Of a stretch of DNA of 64,000 nt, positions 25,673-34,971 are shown one piece after another. The DNA comes from Providencia sp. R33. GTDB lineage: Bacteria > Pseudomonadota > Gammaproteobacteria > Enterobacterales > Enterobacteriaceae. How positions within the stretch are numbered: the first letter of the stretch is position 1; every line of letters begins with the position of its first letter. The translations under genes and the position numbers were made by a program. The stretch lies in assembly GCF_019343475.1 (NCBI RefSeq), contig NZ_CP072453.1, positions 3,968,001-4,032,000 of the forward strand, in the 5' to 3' direction. Under the pieces are notes generated by a model. It was not told the DNA's origin, made no database searches, and saw only the letters and a list, made by a program, of their open reading frames with translations.

Positions 25673-25932
25673 ATACTCGTCATATTTCGCCCTGTCGCGT
25701 TGTTGGCTGCGTTCGCTAACCCTAGTCACATACTTTATGTATGCTCCTAGGGCTTAGCTTCTCTTGCCGCCTAGCGGCAGAACGAACTATTTAGAGTATT
25801 GAATGCTCGTCATATTTCGCCCTGTCGCGTTGTTGGCTGCGTTCGCTAACCCTAGTCACATACTTTATGTATGCTCCTAGGGCTTAGCTTCTCTTGCCGC
25901 CTAGCGACAGAACGAACTATTTAACACATTGA
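25673..25932. repeat. Pair of near-identical tandem ERIC elements after hemN
   Basis: Two units (25673-25800 and about 25801-25932), nearly identical, each read GCCCTGTCGCGTTGTTGGCTGCG, CACATACTTTATGTATGCTCCTAGG and CTTGCCGCCTAGCG. They fill the convergent gap between hemN and ampC. Either strand can fold into a long hairpin, so they may also end transcription from both sides. Confidence 0.9.
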
Positions 25933-25941
25933 ATGCTGGTA

Positions 25942-27090
25942 TCAATTCTGGTTATCAATCTTTTCAATTAGCTGATAAGTAGCATTAATGCGGTCAGGGA
26001 TTGGATACCATTTATTGGCAAGGAGCACCACCGCGACTTGCTCTTCAGGGATAAATACTGCGTAGGTGGCAAAGCCATTGGTTGAGCCTGTTTTATTATA
26101 AAAAGCACGGGTTTCTGGTGGTAATGCGGGTTGAATAGCGTCCACTTTTTGTGGCTGCAATGCCATTTCATCGCGGTTGCCTTGCTGTAATTGCGAAAGC
26201 GATACTGGCCATGGATAGCTTTCCCACATCATATCTTGCACAAATGAATCGGTTAAATATAACCCTGTATGGGTATCTTCCACCGCTTCTTGCCACGGTT
26301 TTGCCACTTTTACCGTTTGCATATTAATTTCAAGAAAACGAATTAAATCCTTCGCATTTGATTTCAAACCATAAGCTTGTGCATCTAAAATTTGCGGGGT
26401 AACTCGAACAGGTTGGTCTTTTTTATTGTAGCCTTGCGCATAATTTTTTTGCTGGTTCTTTGGCACATGAATGTACGTGTGCTTGAGTCCAAGGGAAGGC
26501 AGCATCAATTTTTCCATGGCTTGTTCGAAAGGCATTTTTAACTGTTTTGCTGTCACAATACCTAATAAACCTGTCCCTAAATTAGAATATGAACGAAACT
26601 GACCAATTGCTTTTTCAGGGATCCAATTTTGGTAATAACGGGTTAATTCCGTTGAATTTGTAATCGTATCAGGAACAAACAAGGATAAACCTGATGTATG
26701 GGTTGCAAGGTTCATTACCGTGATATGGTCAAATGCAGAGCCTTTTAATTCAGGTATATAGTGGCTCACTTTTTGTGAAAAATCTAATTTACCCTGTACT
26801 TGTGCATAGGCAGCCAAAGTCGCGGTGAAGGTTTTAGACAAAGAGCCAATTTCAAACAATGTGTTGTCATTTACAGGTTCTTGGTTTTGCTTGGATTGTA
26901 CGCCATAGTGGTAAATATAGTGTTTGCCCTCCATGGAGATTGCAACAGACATCCCCGGAATACCTTGCTTTTTCATCAACGGTTTAATGATGTTATCGAC
27001 ATCCTGTTGGCTTAACGCGTTGGCTGAAAGAGTCGTAAAAGCCAAACTAAGAGCGACAAAAATCCGCCCCTGACGAAAAATATTTTTCAT
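25942..27090 (-). CDS. ampC: Class C beta-lactamase AmpC
   Basis: Periplasmic serine beta-lactamase (cephalosporinase), 382 aa from the ATG at 27090 (MKNIFRQGRIF); a TTG four codons upstream is less likely. A signal peptide ends at LSANA. The active-site motifs are SLSK (nucleophile), YSN and KTG (NKTGSTNGFATYAVF). It is divergent from ampR, the arrangement of inducible chromosomal ampC systems. Length and motifs are complete, so it should be functional. Confidence 0.95.
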   Translation of the reverse strand: MKNIFRQGRIFVALSLAFTTLSANALSQQDVDNIIKPLMKKQGIPGMSVAISMEGKHYIYHYGVQSKQNQEPVNDNTLFEIGSLSKTFTATLAAYAQVQGKLDFSQKVSHYIPELKGSAFDHITVMNLATHTSGLSLFVPDTITNSTELTRYYQNWIPEKAIGQFRSYSNLGTGLLGIVTAKQLKMPFEQAMEKLMLPSLGLKHTYIHVPKNQQKNYAQGYNKKDQPVRVTPQILDAQAYGLKSNAKDLIRFLEINMQTVKVAKPWQEAVEDTHTGLYLTDSFVQDMMWESYPWPVSLSQLQQGNRDEMALQPQKVDAIQPALPPETRAFYNKTGSTNGFATYAVFIPEEQVAVVLLANKWYPIPDRINATYQLIEKIDNQN

Positions 27091-27273
27091 AGAGTTGTCC
27101 AATTAAATAAAAGTTTAAGTTATTGCTAACTGATTTTGAAAAGTGCTTCTGTGCGACGGATAACTACCGTAATATCACAATTAGCTAGCTCAAGTAGTTG
27201 TTGAGCAAGAGTATGCGTGTTTTAAATTATTTTTTAAAACGATATAAAATTCGATGAGCCAAAAGAAAATCTT

Positions 27274-28155
27274 ATGTCAGGAAATTATCGTCATCGCCTT
27301 CCGCTGAATGCACTTCGCGCATTTGAGGCGTCTGCTCGGCATTTAAGTTTTACGCGAGCGGGGCTGGAATTGAATGTGACTCAGGCTGCGGTAAGCCAGC
27401 AAGTTCGCTTGTTGGAGGAGCAATTAGGGTTAGAGTTATTTATTCGCTTATCAAGAGGTTTGGCGTTAACAGATGAAGGCTTGGCTTTATTGCCCGTATT
27501 GAGCCGTTCTTTTGATCAAATCGAGGCATTATTAACGCAATTTGAAGATGGCCATTACCATGAAGTACTGAGTATTTCGGTGGTAGGTACCTTTGCTGTC
27601 GGCTGGTTGTTACCCCGTTTAAGCAAGTTTTCTAACTTATATCCCTATATCGATTTGCGGATTATGACCCACAATAACGTGGTCAATTTGGCGGCAGAGG
27701 GTGTTGACTTTGCCATCCGCTTTGGTGAGGGCTTATGGCCATTGGTGGAAAATACACCTTTATTTTCGACTTCCCATACGGTGTTATGCACAGAAAAAGT
27801 TGCTGTCAATTTAGCATCACCACTGGACTTAAAAGACCACAATTTACTGCGATCTTATCGTAAAGATGAGTGGGAAAAATGGTTTTTTGCCGCACAAATA
27901 GATCCATGGCGAGTGAAAGGGCCTGTGTTTGACTCTTCGCGCTTAATGGTTGAAGCGGCGATACTCACAGATGGTGTCGCATTAGTGCCAAGTTGTATGT
28001 TTGAGCATGAACTCAGCGCTGGAACGCTTGTTCAGCCTTTTGATATCGGGGTCACATTGGGTGGTTACTGGCTAAGCCGTTTAAAGTCAAAGCCGATGAC
28101 TTCAGCAATGAATATTTTCCAGCAATGGATACTAGCAGAGGCACAACATTGTTAA
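27274..28155 (+). CDS. ampR: LysR-type regulator AmpR
   Basis: LysR-family activator/repressor of ampC responding to muropeptides, 293 aa. The N-terminal winged HTH (LNALRAFEASARHLSFTRAGLELNVTQAAVSQQVRLLEEQ) and effector domain (SVVGTFAVGWLLPRLSKF, AAEGVDFAIRFGEG) match AmpR closely. The 183-bp gap to ampC should contain the shared operator (LysR T-N11-A type), but I could not pick one site with confidence. The class A regulators NmcR/SmeR are the next closest families; the adjacent ampC favours AmpR. Confidence 0.92.
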   Translation: MSGNYRHRLPLNALRAFEASARHLSFTRAGLELNVTQAAVSQQVRLLEEQLGLELFIRLSRGLALTDEGLALLPVLSRSFDQIEALLTQFEDGHYHEVLSISVVGTFAVGWLLPRLSKFSNLYPYIDLRIMTHNNVVNLAAEGVDFAIRFGEGLWPLVENTPLFSTSHTVLCTEKVAVNLASPLDLKDHNLLRSYRKDEWEKWFFAAQIDPWRVKGPVFDSSRLMVEAAILTDGVALVPSCMFEHELSAGTLVQPFDIGVTLGGYWLSRLKSKPMTSAMNIFQQWILAEAQHC

Positions 28156-28181
28156 GCCAGCACAATAATGTGACTGGCTTA
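28153..28181. terminator. Inverted repeat at the ampR 3' end
   Basis: TAAGCCAG / CTGGCTTA forms an 8-bp perfect stem that includes the ampR stop codon, with a 13-base loop. It lies between convergent ampR and an mrpJ-like gene and may terminate either, although no strong T-run follows. Confidence 0.5.
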
Positions 28182-28218
28182 GGTGGGGGTATTTTGCAGC
28201 TTATCTGAATGGTATGCT

Positions 28219-28506
28219 TTAAAATACGAGCGTTTCGGCCTCATAGAAACTTTTTTTGTCATGAATAACATTGTTGGCATGATGTAATGGATTATAGTCA
28301 GAGAAAAAGTAGGCGGGGTCGATATCGAATATTTGGCAAAGTTGGAATAGCGTATCAACATGGATATTTACTTCCCCATTTTCATAGCGAGATTGATGTT
28401 GTTGGCTAATACCTAACAAAGCACTGAGCTCCTTGCCACTCATGCCGTAACTTTCTCTTAATGACCTAATTTTCACACCTACTGATGTGGATATTTTTTT
28501 GCTCAT
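28219..28506 (-). CDS. MrpJ-like XRE regulator, type II (end of fimbrial cluster 1)
   Basis: Small HTH_XRE protein, 95 aa, of the kind found at the ends of Proteus/Providencia fimbrial operons (MrpJ family). There, such proteins repress flagellar genes and coordinate adhesion with motility. The HTH reads VGVKIRSLRESYGMSGKELSALLGISQQHQSRYENGE, followed by a dimerising helix (HVDTLFQLCQIFDI) and an acidic/aromatic tail. It resembles the broken paralogue at 36790-37109 more than the three type I copies. Target genes are not known from sequence. Confidence 0.88.
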   Translation of the reverse strand: MSKKISTSVGVKIRSLRESYGMSGKELSALLGISQQHQSRYENGEVNIHVDTLFQLCQIFDIDPAYFFSDYNPLHHANNVIHDKKSFYEAETLVF

Positions 28507-28554
28507 AATATGCCTTAATAAATAGTTAATTAATATTCCATTGGGTGTTTTTAC

Positions 28555-28803
28555 TTATTCTAATTTTGTTAATTCTTTTATGTCTTTATTAGATAGTAAA
28601 TCATAAAAGTTAACTTCAAAGTAATTAACATATTGTGCTAAACGATCTAAATTAATGCGATTTATCCCCCGTTCGTATCTTGATTGTTGTTGTTCACTAA
28701 TCCCAAAATCATTAGCAATTTTAGATAATGGAATTCCTTTCATTTTCCGATAATAAGTTATTTTACGACCGACTAATTTTGATGCAGGGTAATATTTCTG
28801 CAT
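28555..28803 (-). CDS. MrpJ-like XRE regulator, type I (a)
   Basis: 82-aa HTH_XRE protein with KLVGRKITYYRKMKGIPLSKIANDFGISEQQQSRYERGINRINLDRLAQY, nearly superimposable on the copies at 30071 and 37165. It lies 48 bp upstream of the type II gene. Between it and the orphan adhesin (28804-29072) is an AT-rich gap with an 8-bp hairpin (ATTACTCT/AGAGTAAT, 28898-28918) that might attenuate read-through. Confidence 0.87.
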   Translation of the reverse strand: MQKYYPASKLVGRKITYYRKMKGIPLSKIANDFGISEQQQSRYERGINRINLDRLAQYVNYFEVNFYDLLSNKDIKELTKLE

Positions 28804-29072
28804 GGTAGACTCCTTTTATATCGATAAAACTATTTAAAAGTGATTGGTTTGATATAAAAAAGGATATTAACTAAAAGTTAGATTTTTATATTAAGTTATT
28901 ACTCTAGCAAAGAGTAATTGGTATTAACATAGGGTTTAATTATTAAATTTTGAAAAATTAACTTGATATTAAAATTCAACCAAATTAATTCCAAATTGAA
29001 ACATAATACTCACTATTTGACATGTATAAAAAATTCTTATTAATAAATAAATGCTGATGAGTATAATTTCGA

Positions 29073-30068
29073 TTATTCATATCTGATGTTTATAGTTGCT
29101 GTACTATTTGCAGTACCAGGTGTTATTTTATTCGCAGTTTTGACATAGCGCGCTTTCCAATTGAAGTTATAATCGCCATTTGCAACATTGTTTTGCAACG
29201 TGAATTTTGAATTGAGTTTTATCGGATTACTATTTCTGTCTAATAACTGGATTGCTACACCCGTTGCTTGGCCTTGACCAGATAGCTTAATTTTCCCTGT
29301 GTTGGTATCAACATACCCGGCACTACTTGTGACCGTGACTTTTAGATTTGTACCCGCGGCACAACTTAGCGTGACAGGGATGTTGTAGCTGTTGCTAAAA
29401 CTACCAATGCTTGAAAACTGTGTATCATGCCAAGTTCCTAAGTTAACATTGTAACTGTTGGCTTTTGTCGAACACCGTAATACATTGATTTTTATTGCAT
29501 TCGCTGGAATATTCAACGATGTAAGATTCCAAGTACTGTTATATGGTGCGGGATTTCGCTGTGTTAATCTACCTACAAGCCCTGATTTTAAGCTGCCTGC
29601 TTGCGTGACTTGCCCTGTTTTTTTGATAGTAATCGTCCAATATGGATTAGGTATGCCCCAAGCGGCGGGATTATCTGCTGTTGGTGGCCCATAGCGTGTA
29701 TTTAAGAAACCGATTTCTGTTGCTTTCACTTGAATGCTGATACCGGGTATATTACTGGCAGCAATTTTATTCCCATTTGGTACCCAGCCATTGACATAAT
29801 CAGCATATAAATAGGCATTCCCGCATTTGCCATTACTCATTGGGCCAGAATATGTGTTGACTCGTGAGCTTTTAAAGTTGACTTGAATAGTCGCTAAATC
29901 GCGAGCTCCTGCATCATCATATTGAAGTGAATATGTTCTTGCAGGCACATTAACTACAACATTGTTTAAATTAGGATTTTGGATACAAGCAGCATTAGCG
30001 TAACCTGCATTTAATAATATTAATGCAGGCAGTATTTTATAGTTAAATATTCTTTTTTTGATTTTCAT
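29073..30068 (-). CDS. Extra two-domain fimbrial tip adhesin (cluster 1, distal)
   Basis: Secreted 331-aa protein with a signal peptide (to GYANA-A). The N-terminal half is adhesin-like and the C-terminal half pilin-like, ending in ATINIRYE, the donor-strand motif of two-domain tip adhesins. It shares with the cluster 1 adhesin (31432-32409) the N-P-N-x-N-N...VNVPARTYSLQYDD opening and TITIKKTGQVT. It starts 2 bp after the upstream mrpJ stop, so it is translationally coupled to a regulator rather than to an usher. Receptor unknown; it presumably uses the cluster 1 or 2 usher. Confidence 0.85.
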   Translation of the reverse strand: MKIKKRIFNYKILPALILLNAGYANAACIQNPNLNNVVVNVPARTYSLQYDDAGARDLATIQVNFKSSRVNTYSGPMSNGKCGNAYLYADYVNGWVPNGNKIAASNIPGISIQVKATEIGFLNTRYGPPTADNPAAWGIPNPYWTITIKKTGQVTQAGSLKSGLVGRLTQRNPAPYNSTWNLTSLNIPANAIKINVLRCSTKANSYNVNLGTWHDTQFSSIGSFSNSYNIPVTLSCAAGTNLKVTVTSSAGYVDTNTGKIKLSGQGQATGVAIQLLDRNSNPIKLNSKFTLQNNVANGDYNFNWKARYVKTANKITPGTANSTATINIRYE

Positions 30069-30070
30069 TG

Positions 30071-30340
30071 CTATTTATACATTAATGAATAAGTTTCAGT
30101 TATTTTCATTTTTTCTTCATTTGAAAAATTAAAGAAATGAATGAGTTCTGTTTCGAAAAAAGTTGCATATTGGTTTAATCTATCTAAATTAATACGATTA
30201 ACCCCCCTTTCATAACGGGACTGCTGCTGTTCACTAACACCAATTATTTTGGCCAGCTCATGCAGGGACATGCCTTTCATTTTTCGATAATAAGTTATTT
30301 TATTTCCAATGATTCTAGATATTGGATAACATTCAGGCAT
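30071..30340 (-). CDS. MrpJ-like XRE regulator, type I (b)
   Basis: 89-aa HTH_XRE protein with KITYYRKMKGMSLHELAKIIGVSEQQQSRYERGVNRINLDRLNQYATFFE. It follows the cluster 1 minor pilin gene by 48 bp and ends 2 bp before the extra adhesin, so it is inside the operon. Role by family: feedback control of fimbrial or flagellar genes when the fimbrial operon is on. Confidence 0.88.
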   Translation of the reverse strand: MPECYPISRIIGNKITYYRKMKGMSLHELAKIIGVSEQQQSRYERGVNRINLDRLNQYATFFETELIHFFNFSNEEKMKITETYSLMYK

Positions 30341-30388
30341 TTATCACCTCTAATTTGGAATAGAAAAACGTATTATTTATTAACGTTG

Positions 30389-30886
30389 TTAATTGTAAGT
30401 AAAATTAAATTCTAAATGACTTCGAAAAGACCCTGGCTCCATACCACTGCCATAACCAGCTACACGAGCGGAAAATGGGAATTCCACACTACGAGTTTGG
30501 CTATTGATGGGAATGGTTATTTTGGCATTATTTTTAAGGGTGGTTTTGCTAGTACCATCCGCTAAATTCAAGGCGACATTTTTTGCCGTGCCGTTATTAA
30601 TAAAATAGTCAGGTGTGGTGGTATCGGGTGTGCCAGATAAAGTCATCACTGCTTCTTTCGTTGCCACAGGGCAGTTTTTTAATTTTACTGAAAAATCGAC
30701 CCAAGAGGATTTTTGAGTTGCCTTAATATTCCAAATATTAATTTTTTTCAGGTCAATCACATAGTTTGTGGTTTCTAATTCACACGGCATTGCGGTGACA
30801 TAGCCACGGACATTAATATTGATTTGCTGGTCAGCTGCAAATAGTGAGCTGGATACCAGCAATAATGAAAGCATCATTTTTTTCAT
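30389..30886 (-). CDS. Minor fimbrial subunit (cluster 1, distal)
   Basis: 165-aa secreted pilin with a signal peptide (MKKMMLSLLLVSSSLFA), two cysteines as in typical pilins (MPCELE and LKNCPV) and a C-terminal beta-strand ending EFNFTYN. It is nearly identical to the cluster 2 protein at 37630-38127. Position downstream of the adhesin suggests a tip adaptor or length-controlling subunit. Confidence 0.87.
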   Translation of the reverse strand: MKKMMLSLLLVSSSLFAADQQININVRGYVTAMPCELETTNYVIDLKKINIWNIKATQKSSWVDFSVKLKNCPVATKEAVMTLSGTPDTTTPDYFINNGTAKNVALNLADGTSKTTLKNNAKITIPINSQTRSVEFPFSARVAGYGSGMEPGSFRSHLEFNFTYN

Positions 30887-30902
30887 GATTTTCTTCCTTT
30901 AC

Positions 30903-31421
30903 TTATAAGTAGGTAATCGTGGCGGTAATATTGGCTAAAATTGACCCAGGTACTACATTACCCACAGCACTGTAAGCACGGGTGCGTAATGGGATTGCAA
31001 TATCAGGTTGTCCATTTAGCGGTACCTGCAATACTTTTAAATTACCTAAGGGTGTTACACCGTTATTACTTTGTAATTGCACAGCAACATTTTTTGCGGT
31101 ACCTAAGTTTTTATATAAACTACTGGTGGTATCCCCTGTTTCAGCTGTGCCAGTAAAGGTCAGTTTGATTTGGTTTACAAATGACGAGCAGTTATTTAAA
31201 TTAATATTAAAGCTTTTCCAAGCAGAACCTGTTTGAGGGTTATTAAATGTATCTACAGGTAATTGCTTTAAATCAATATCAATATTATTACCACCAGAGA
31301 TATTACAGGTGGCAGCTTTAATATTACCTGTGAAATTAACCACAACATCATTTCCTGCAAATGATGAAAAAGGTAGGGTAAGTAATTTTAACGATAAAAT
31401 AGTGAGCAATATTTTTTTCAT
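30903..31421 (-). CDS. Minor fimbrial subunit (cluster 1, proximal)
   Basis: 172-aa pilin from the ATG at 31421 (MKKILLTILSLKLLTLPFSSFAG). The frame is open 42 codons further, but that part overlaps the adhesin gene and is not secretory. It has the pilin Cys pair (ATCNISGG, LNNCSSF) and ends NITATITYL. It is near-identical to cluster 2's 38144-38662 protein except around the signal peptide. Probably a tip fibrillum or adaptor subunit. Confidence 0.88.
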   Translation of the reverse strand: MKKILLTILSLKLLTLPFSSFAGNDVVVNFTGNIKAATCNISGGNNIDIDLKQLPVDTFNNPQTGSAWKSFNINLNNCSSFVNQIKLTFTGTAETGDTTSSLYKNLGTAKNVAVQLQSNNGVTPLGNLKVLQVPLNGQPDIAIPLRTRAYSAVGNVVPGSILANITATITYL

Positions 31422-31431
31422 ACAATTATTC

Positions 31432-32409
31432 CTATTCATAGCGAATATTAATTGTGGCAGTACCATTTGCAGGGCCTGGGGTAATTTTATCAGCGGTTTT
31501 AATGTAACGCGCTTTCCAGCCGAAAATATAATCGCCTGCGGCGACATTATCCCTTATGGTTCGCTTACTGTTTAAAGGGATAGGGTTTTTATTGGTGTCG
31601 ACAATTTGTATAGCAACCCCTGTGGCTTTATCTGCTCCCCCTGACAAGGCTAATTGGCCTTGTGTTGCATTAATGGTACCGCTGGTTGCAGTGATGGTTG
31701 CTTTAATATTGGTGCCTGCCAGACAGGTTAAAGTAATGGGGATATCGACTTCTGTACTGGTGCTACCAACTGTAGGGAATTGAGTATCATACCAATCACC
31801 TAAGTTAATCGTCGGAACAGGGCTTTTTAATGAGCAGCTTAATACATTTATACGAATTGCATTAGCAGGCATATTCAGAGTCGTTAAATACCATGTACTG
31901 ACAGGTGAGCTATTTGTTTGAGTTAAGCGTGCGACGGAACCGGCACGAATTGTATTAGATGTGGTAACTTGCCCTGTTTTTTTGATCGTGATAATCCACG
32001 ATGTGCTAAATATTTCCCATGGATTTTTAGTTGGGTTGGATGGCCCCCATACTTGATCAAAGTCACCAATAGCAGCAGTTTGTACGCTGAGACCTATACC
32101 AGGTATATTACTTGGCGCAATTTTATTCGTTGGAACCCAATTGTTAATAAAGTTGCCACGAAGATACGAGGTACCACAAGTCGAACCATCTAAATATGTA
32201 TATGAAGATGCTCCTGATAAATAACGAACATCCAATTGTCCGAGATCTCTTGAAGATAAATCATCATACTGAATATTATATGTTGCTGATGGAATATTGA
32301 CTTGAATATTATTAAAATTAGGGTTTTGTGTGCAGCCTGCTTCAGCATACCCGGAATATAAATACATACACCCTACTGCTAATATCGAGTGATAAATTAA
32401 TTTATTCAT
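31432..32409 (-). CDS. Two-domain fimbrial tip adhesin (cluster 1)
   Basis: 325-aa secreted adhesin, signal peptide to SGYAEA-G. A receptor-binding half (CTQNPNFNNIQVNIPSATYN...) precedes a pilin half (GDWYDTQFPTVG... to GWKARYIKTADKITPG, ATINIRYE). The pilin half matches the other two adhesins closely while the N-terminal half diverges. It lies 14 bp after the usher stop. Confidence 0.88.
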   Translation of the reverse strand: MNKLIYHSILAVGCMYLYSGYAEAGCTQNPNFNNIQVNIPSATYNIQYDDLSSRDLGQLDVRYLSGASSYTYLDGSTCGTSYLRGNFINNWVPTNKIAPSNIPGIGLSVQTAAIGDFDQVWGPSNPTKNPWEIFSTSWIITIKKTGQVTTSNTIRAGSVARLTQTNSSPVSTWYLTTLNMPANAIRINVLSCSLKSPVPTINLGDWYDTQFPTVGSTSTEVDIPITLTCLAGTNIKATITATSGTINATQGQLALSGGADKATGVAIQIVDTNKNPIPLNSKRTIRDNVAAGDYIFGWKARYIKTADKITPGPANGTATINIRYE

Positions 32410-32423
32410 GATTTATTTCCTTA

Positions 32424-34946
32424 TTACCGGCAAACTGCAGTAGTTTTATATAAACCCATATAATTTGAAATCCCTGCTAAGTTATAATTCACTTGGCATT
32501 GTTGTTTCTCATTATATTGAATAATAAATTGACCACTTTCTGCTAAACCGGATAAATACACTTCACCATCATTACCGACTAGGCTATTTAATTGGTTGTT
32601 ATCGTTAAAGATGGCCTGCGCTCCAAATGGCACTGGCTTACCGTCTGCAAAGGTGAGCGCCATAATCGCGCGGTAACCGACATTCGCCGCAAAGCTGGCT
32701 TTCACTAAGGCACCACGGCTCGGTGCGACAGTTTGGCTGGTTAACTCCATTTCGGTATTATTGGGTAACGAGGAAGTATCGATATCCACGGCATTTTTGC
32801 GGTAGGCCGTCACGTACGGTACTAACGCATAACCTTGGTTATTCGTCACCACGCCCGCTTGGTTCATAATCGGTACATCCCCTGCATTCGGGATTTCTAC
32901 AATGGCGGCAGTCTCACCCAACTGCTGCCCTAATACTAACCCGTTCGAGTGTGCAACTAAGCTGCCGTTCACCCCGTAATACAGGTTGTAGTTGTCTTTG
33001 CTGTAACCCGAACCACCAGAAACTTCACCGTATTGCCCTTTATAGGAGGCATTCAAGTTACCTGTAGTTCCTGTCTCTTGGTTGGTAAAGCCTTGTTGCA
33101 TACTCCAATTTAAACGGTTATTCAGCTGGGATGCAGAAACCCCCATGCTGCCTGTGCTGGAGTCTCGGCTACTGTGATTGCTGACAAAGTTGATGTACGC
33201 GGTATCATCAAATAAACTAAACGGAATATTGACCGAGAATGTGAATAAGTGGTCTTCATCACTCTGATTTTTCGTTCCCGTTGTGTATGAATAACTGCTG
33301 GTGTTCTTGTTATAGGTATAGTTCAGCCCATAGCTGATCCCTTGCCAGCTATTGTTATAACCCAGCGTAGCAGACTGCGTTTTGCGGTCGCTATTCCAAT
33401 AATCTTCGTTAACATAACCCGCTGAAATTGAACCGTAAGTATCTCCCAGATTTTGGCTCAAGGTAATTTCCCCGCGATTACGGCGGCGTTCGATTTCAGG
33501 CACATAGTTGGTATCACGGAAGGTATCGAACACTTCCGATAAGCTGTAAAACCCTTCTGTGGAATAGCGATAACCCGCGAGCGCAATATTGGTGCCGATA
33601 TCATTTAGGTTTTTGTTATAGCGAAAACGGTAAGATTGCCCGCGTTCTTTGATGTCGCTACGCAACTTAGCGTAGGACTGGGTGACGTCAATAGACACTG
33701 CCCCAAATTGACCTAAGTTTTGCCCCGCCCCTACTGAATAGGATTGATAATCTTCACTTAACTGGCTACCACCGTAGGCGGTTACGCCGTGGGGTAAGCC
33801 ATAAATCAAGGTAAACTGGCCAAATTTGGTTTTATCTACGTTGCTATCATAAGAGCGATATTCACCCGCGGTGGCGCTATAGGCTAAATACCCTTCGCGT
33901 TGTAATACAGGGAGTGACGCAAACGGCACGATCTGCACTTGTTCGCTGCCATTCGACTCTTTTATCGTCACATGTAAGTCACCGCTGCTCCCTGTCGGGT
34001 ACAGATCGCTGATCTCAAACGGCCCTGCGGCCACGTCTGTTTGGTAAATGGTATACCCATTTTGGCGAATGGTAATTTGCGCATTACTGCGCGCTATTCC
34101 GCGGACCACCGGGGCATAACCGCGTAAACTTTCGGGGTACATATCGTCATCCGTGGCGAGCTGTGCCCCACGAAATGGCACGCTGTCAAACACTTGAGAT
34201 GGCGATGTGCTATCTCCTAGTATTAACTGGCTTTTTAGGCTGTTGATCCCTCGGGAGGCATAGGTGTAAATGGTGTCCCATTTATTGGATTGCCCGCTGC
34301 TATTTGACCATGTGGTGTAGTTACGCAGGCGCCATGCCCCAATATTAATACCCGGGCGTAGGTTCACATAGTTTGACGTGGTATCTTCGCCGCCTTTACG
34401 GTCAGTATTTTTCGACCCACTGTAGCTGTAATTGAGCAGTAGGGCGGTGATGCCATTGTCGATATCCGCTAAATCCACGTAACCCCGTGGGTTTTTCGCC
34501 AGTGCGATTTGTGGAATGCTCAAATATAGGCGCTGAGAATCAAAATCAAAGTCACTTTTTGCATCAGGAATAATGGCTAAATTGACACAGCCATTTTGGG
34601 TGTTATTTAATTCAGGGTAATCCGCAATTTTAATATCAAAACTTTTTAAATCGTCCAGTGTTAAACAAGGGGCTAATTTATTGTCGCTATTTTTATCGAA
34701 CTTTAAGTTTTTTGCGCCAATTAAATTGGTGTTCACATAAATATCGACATAATAACTGCCGGCTAATTGTTGGTTATTTTCAAATTGGCTTAAATCTACC
34801 GCATCTTTATTGGGCAGCTCTAAAAAATCGGGGTCAAAATATGTTTTTCCCTCAGCCGTATTACTGTTGGTCGGGTTCTCCGCGTACAAAGGTACCGTAT
34901 AGCCTAAATAAATGAATAGGCTAAGGCATATTTTATTTATTTTCAT
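32424..34946 (-). CDS. Fimbrial outer-membrane usher (cluster 1)
   Basis: 840-aa FimD/PapC-type usher from the ATG at 34946 (AGG 8 bases upstream), with a signal peptide to LYAEN. Domain order: N-terminal chaperone-binding domain (YFDPDFLELPNKDAVDLSQFEN), 24-strand barrel with plug (RGYAPVVRGIARSNAQITIRQNGY), and two C-terminal domains ending with the Cys pair CQVNYNL...TAVCR. It is about 90% like the cluster 2 usher by eye. Confidence 0.94.
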   Translation of the reverse strand: MKINKICLSLFIYLGYTVPLYAENPTNSNTAEGKTYFDPDFLELPNKDAVDLSQFENNQQLAGSYYVDIYVNTNLIGAKNLKFDKNSDNKLAPCLTLDDLKSFDIKIADYPELNNTQNGCVNLAIIPDAKSDFDFDSQRLYLSIPQIALAKNPRGYVDLADIDNGITALLLNYSYSGSKNTDRKGGEDTTSNYVNLRPGINIGAWRLRNYTTWSNSSGQSNKWDTIYTYASRGINSLKSQLILGDSTSPSQVFDSVPFRGAQLATDDDMYPESLRGYAPVVRGIARSNAQITIRQNGYTIYQTDVAAGPFEISDLYPTGSSGDLHVTIKESNGSEQVQIVPFASLPVLQREGYLAYSATAGEYRSYDSNVDKTKFGQFTLIYGLPHGVTAYGGSQLSEDYQSYSVGAGQNLGQFGAVSIDVTQSYAKLRSDIKERGQSYRFRYNKNLNDIGTNIALAGYRYSTEGFYSLSEVFDTFRDTNYVPEIERRRNRGEITLSQNLGDTYGSISAGYVNEDYWNSDRKTQSATLGYNNSWQGISYGLNYTYNKNTSSYSYTTGTKNQSDEDHLFTFSVNIPFSLFDDTAYINFVSNHSSRDSSTGSMGVSASQLNNRLNWSMQQGFTNQETGTTGNLNASYKGQYGEVSGGSGYSKDNYNLYYGVNGSLVAHSNGLVLGQQLGETAAIVEIPNAGDVPIMNQAGVVTNNQGYALVPYVTAYRKNAVDIDTSSLPNNTEMELTSQTVAPSRGALVKASFAANVGYRAIMALTFADGKPVPFGAQAIFNDNNQLNSLVGNDGEVYLSGLAESGQFIIQYNEKQQCQVNYNLAGISNYMGLYKTTAVCR

Positions 34947-34971
34947 GTTCACAACCTACAAAGATATTGGG

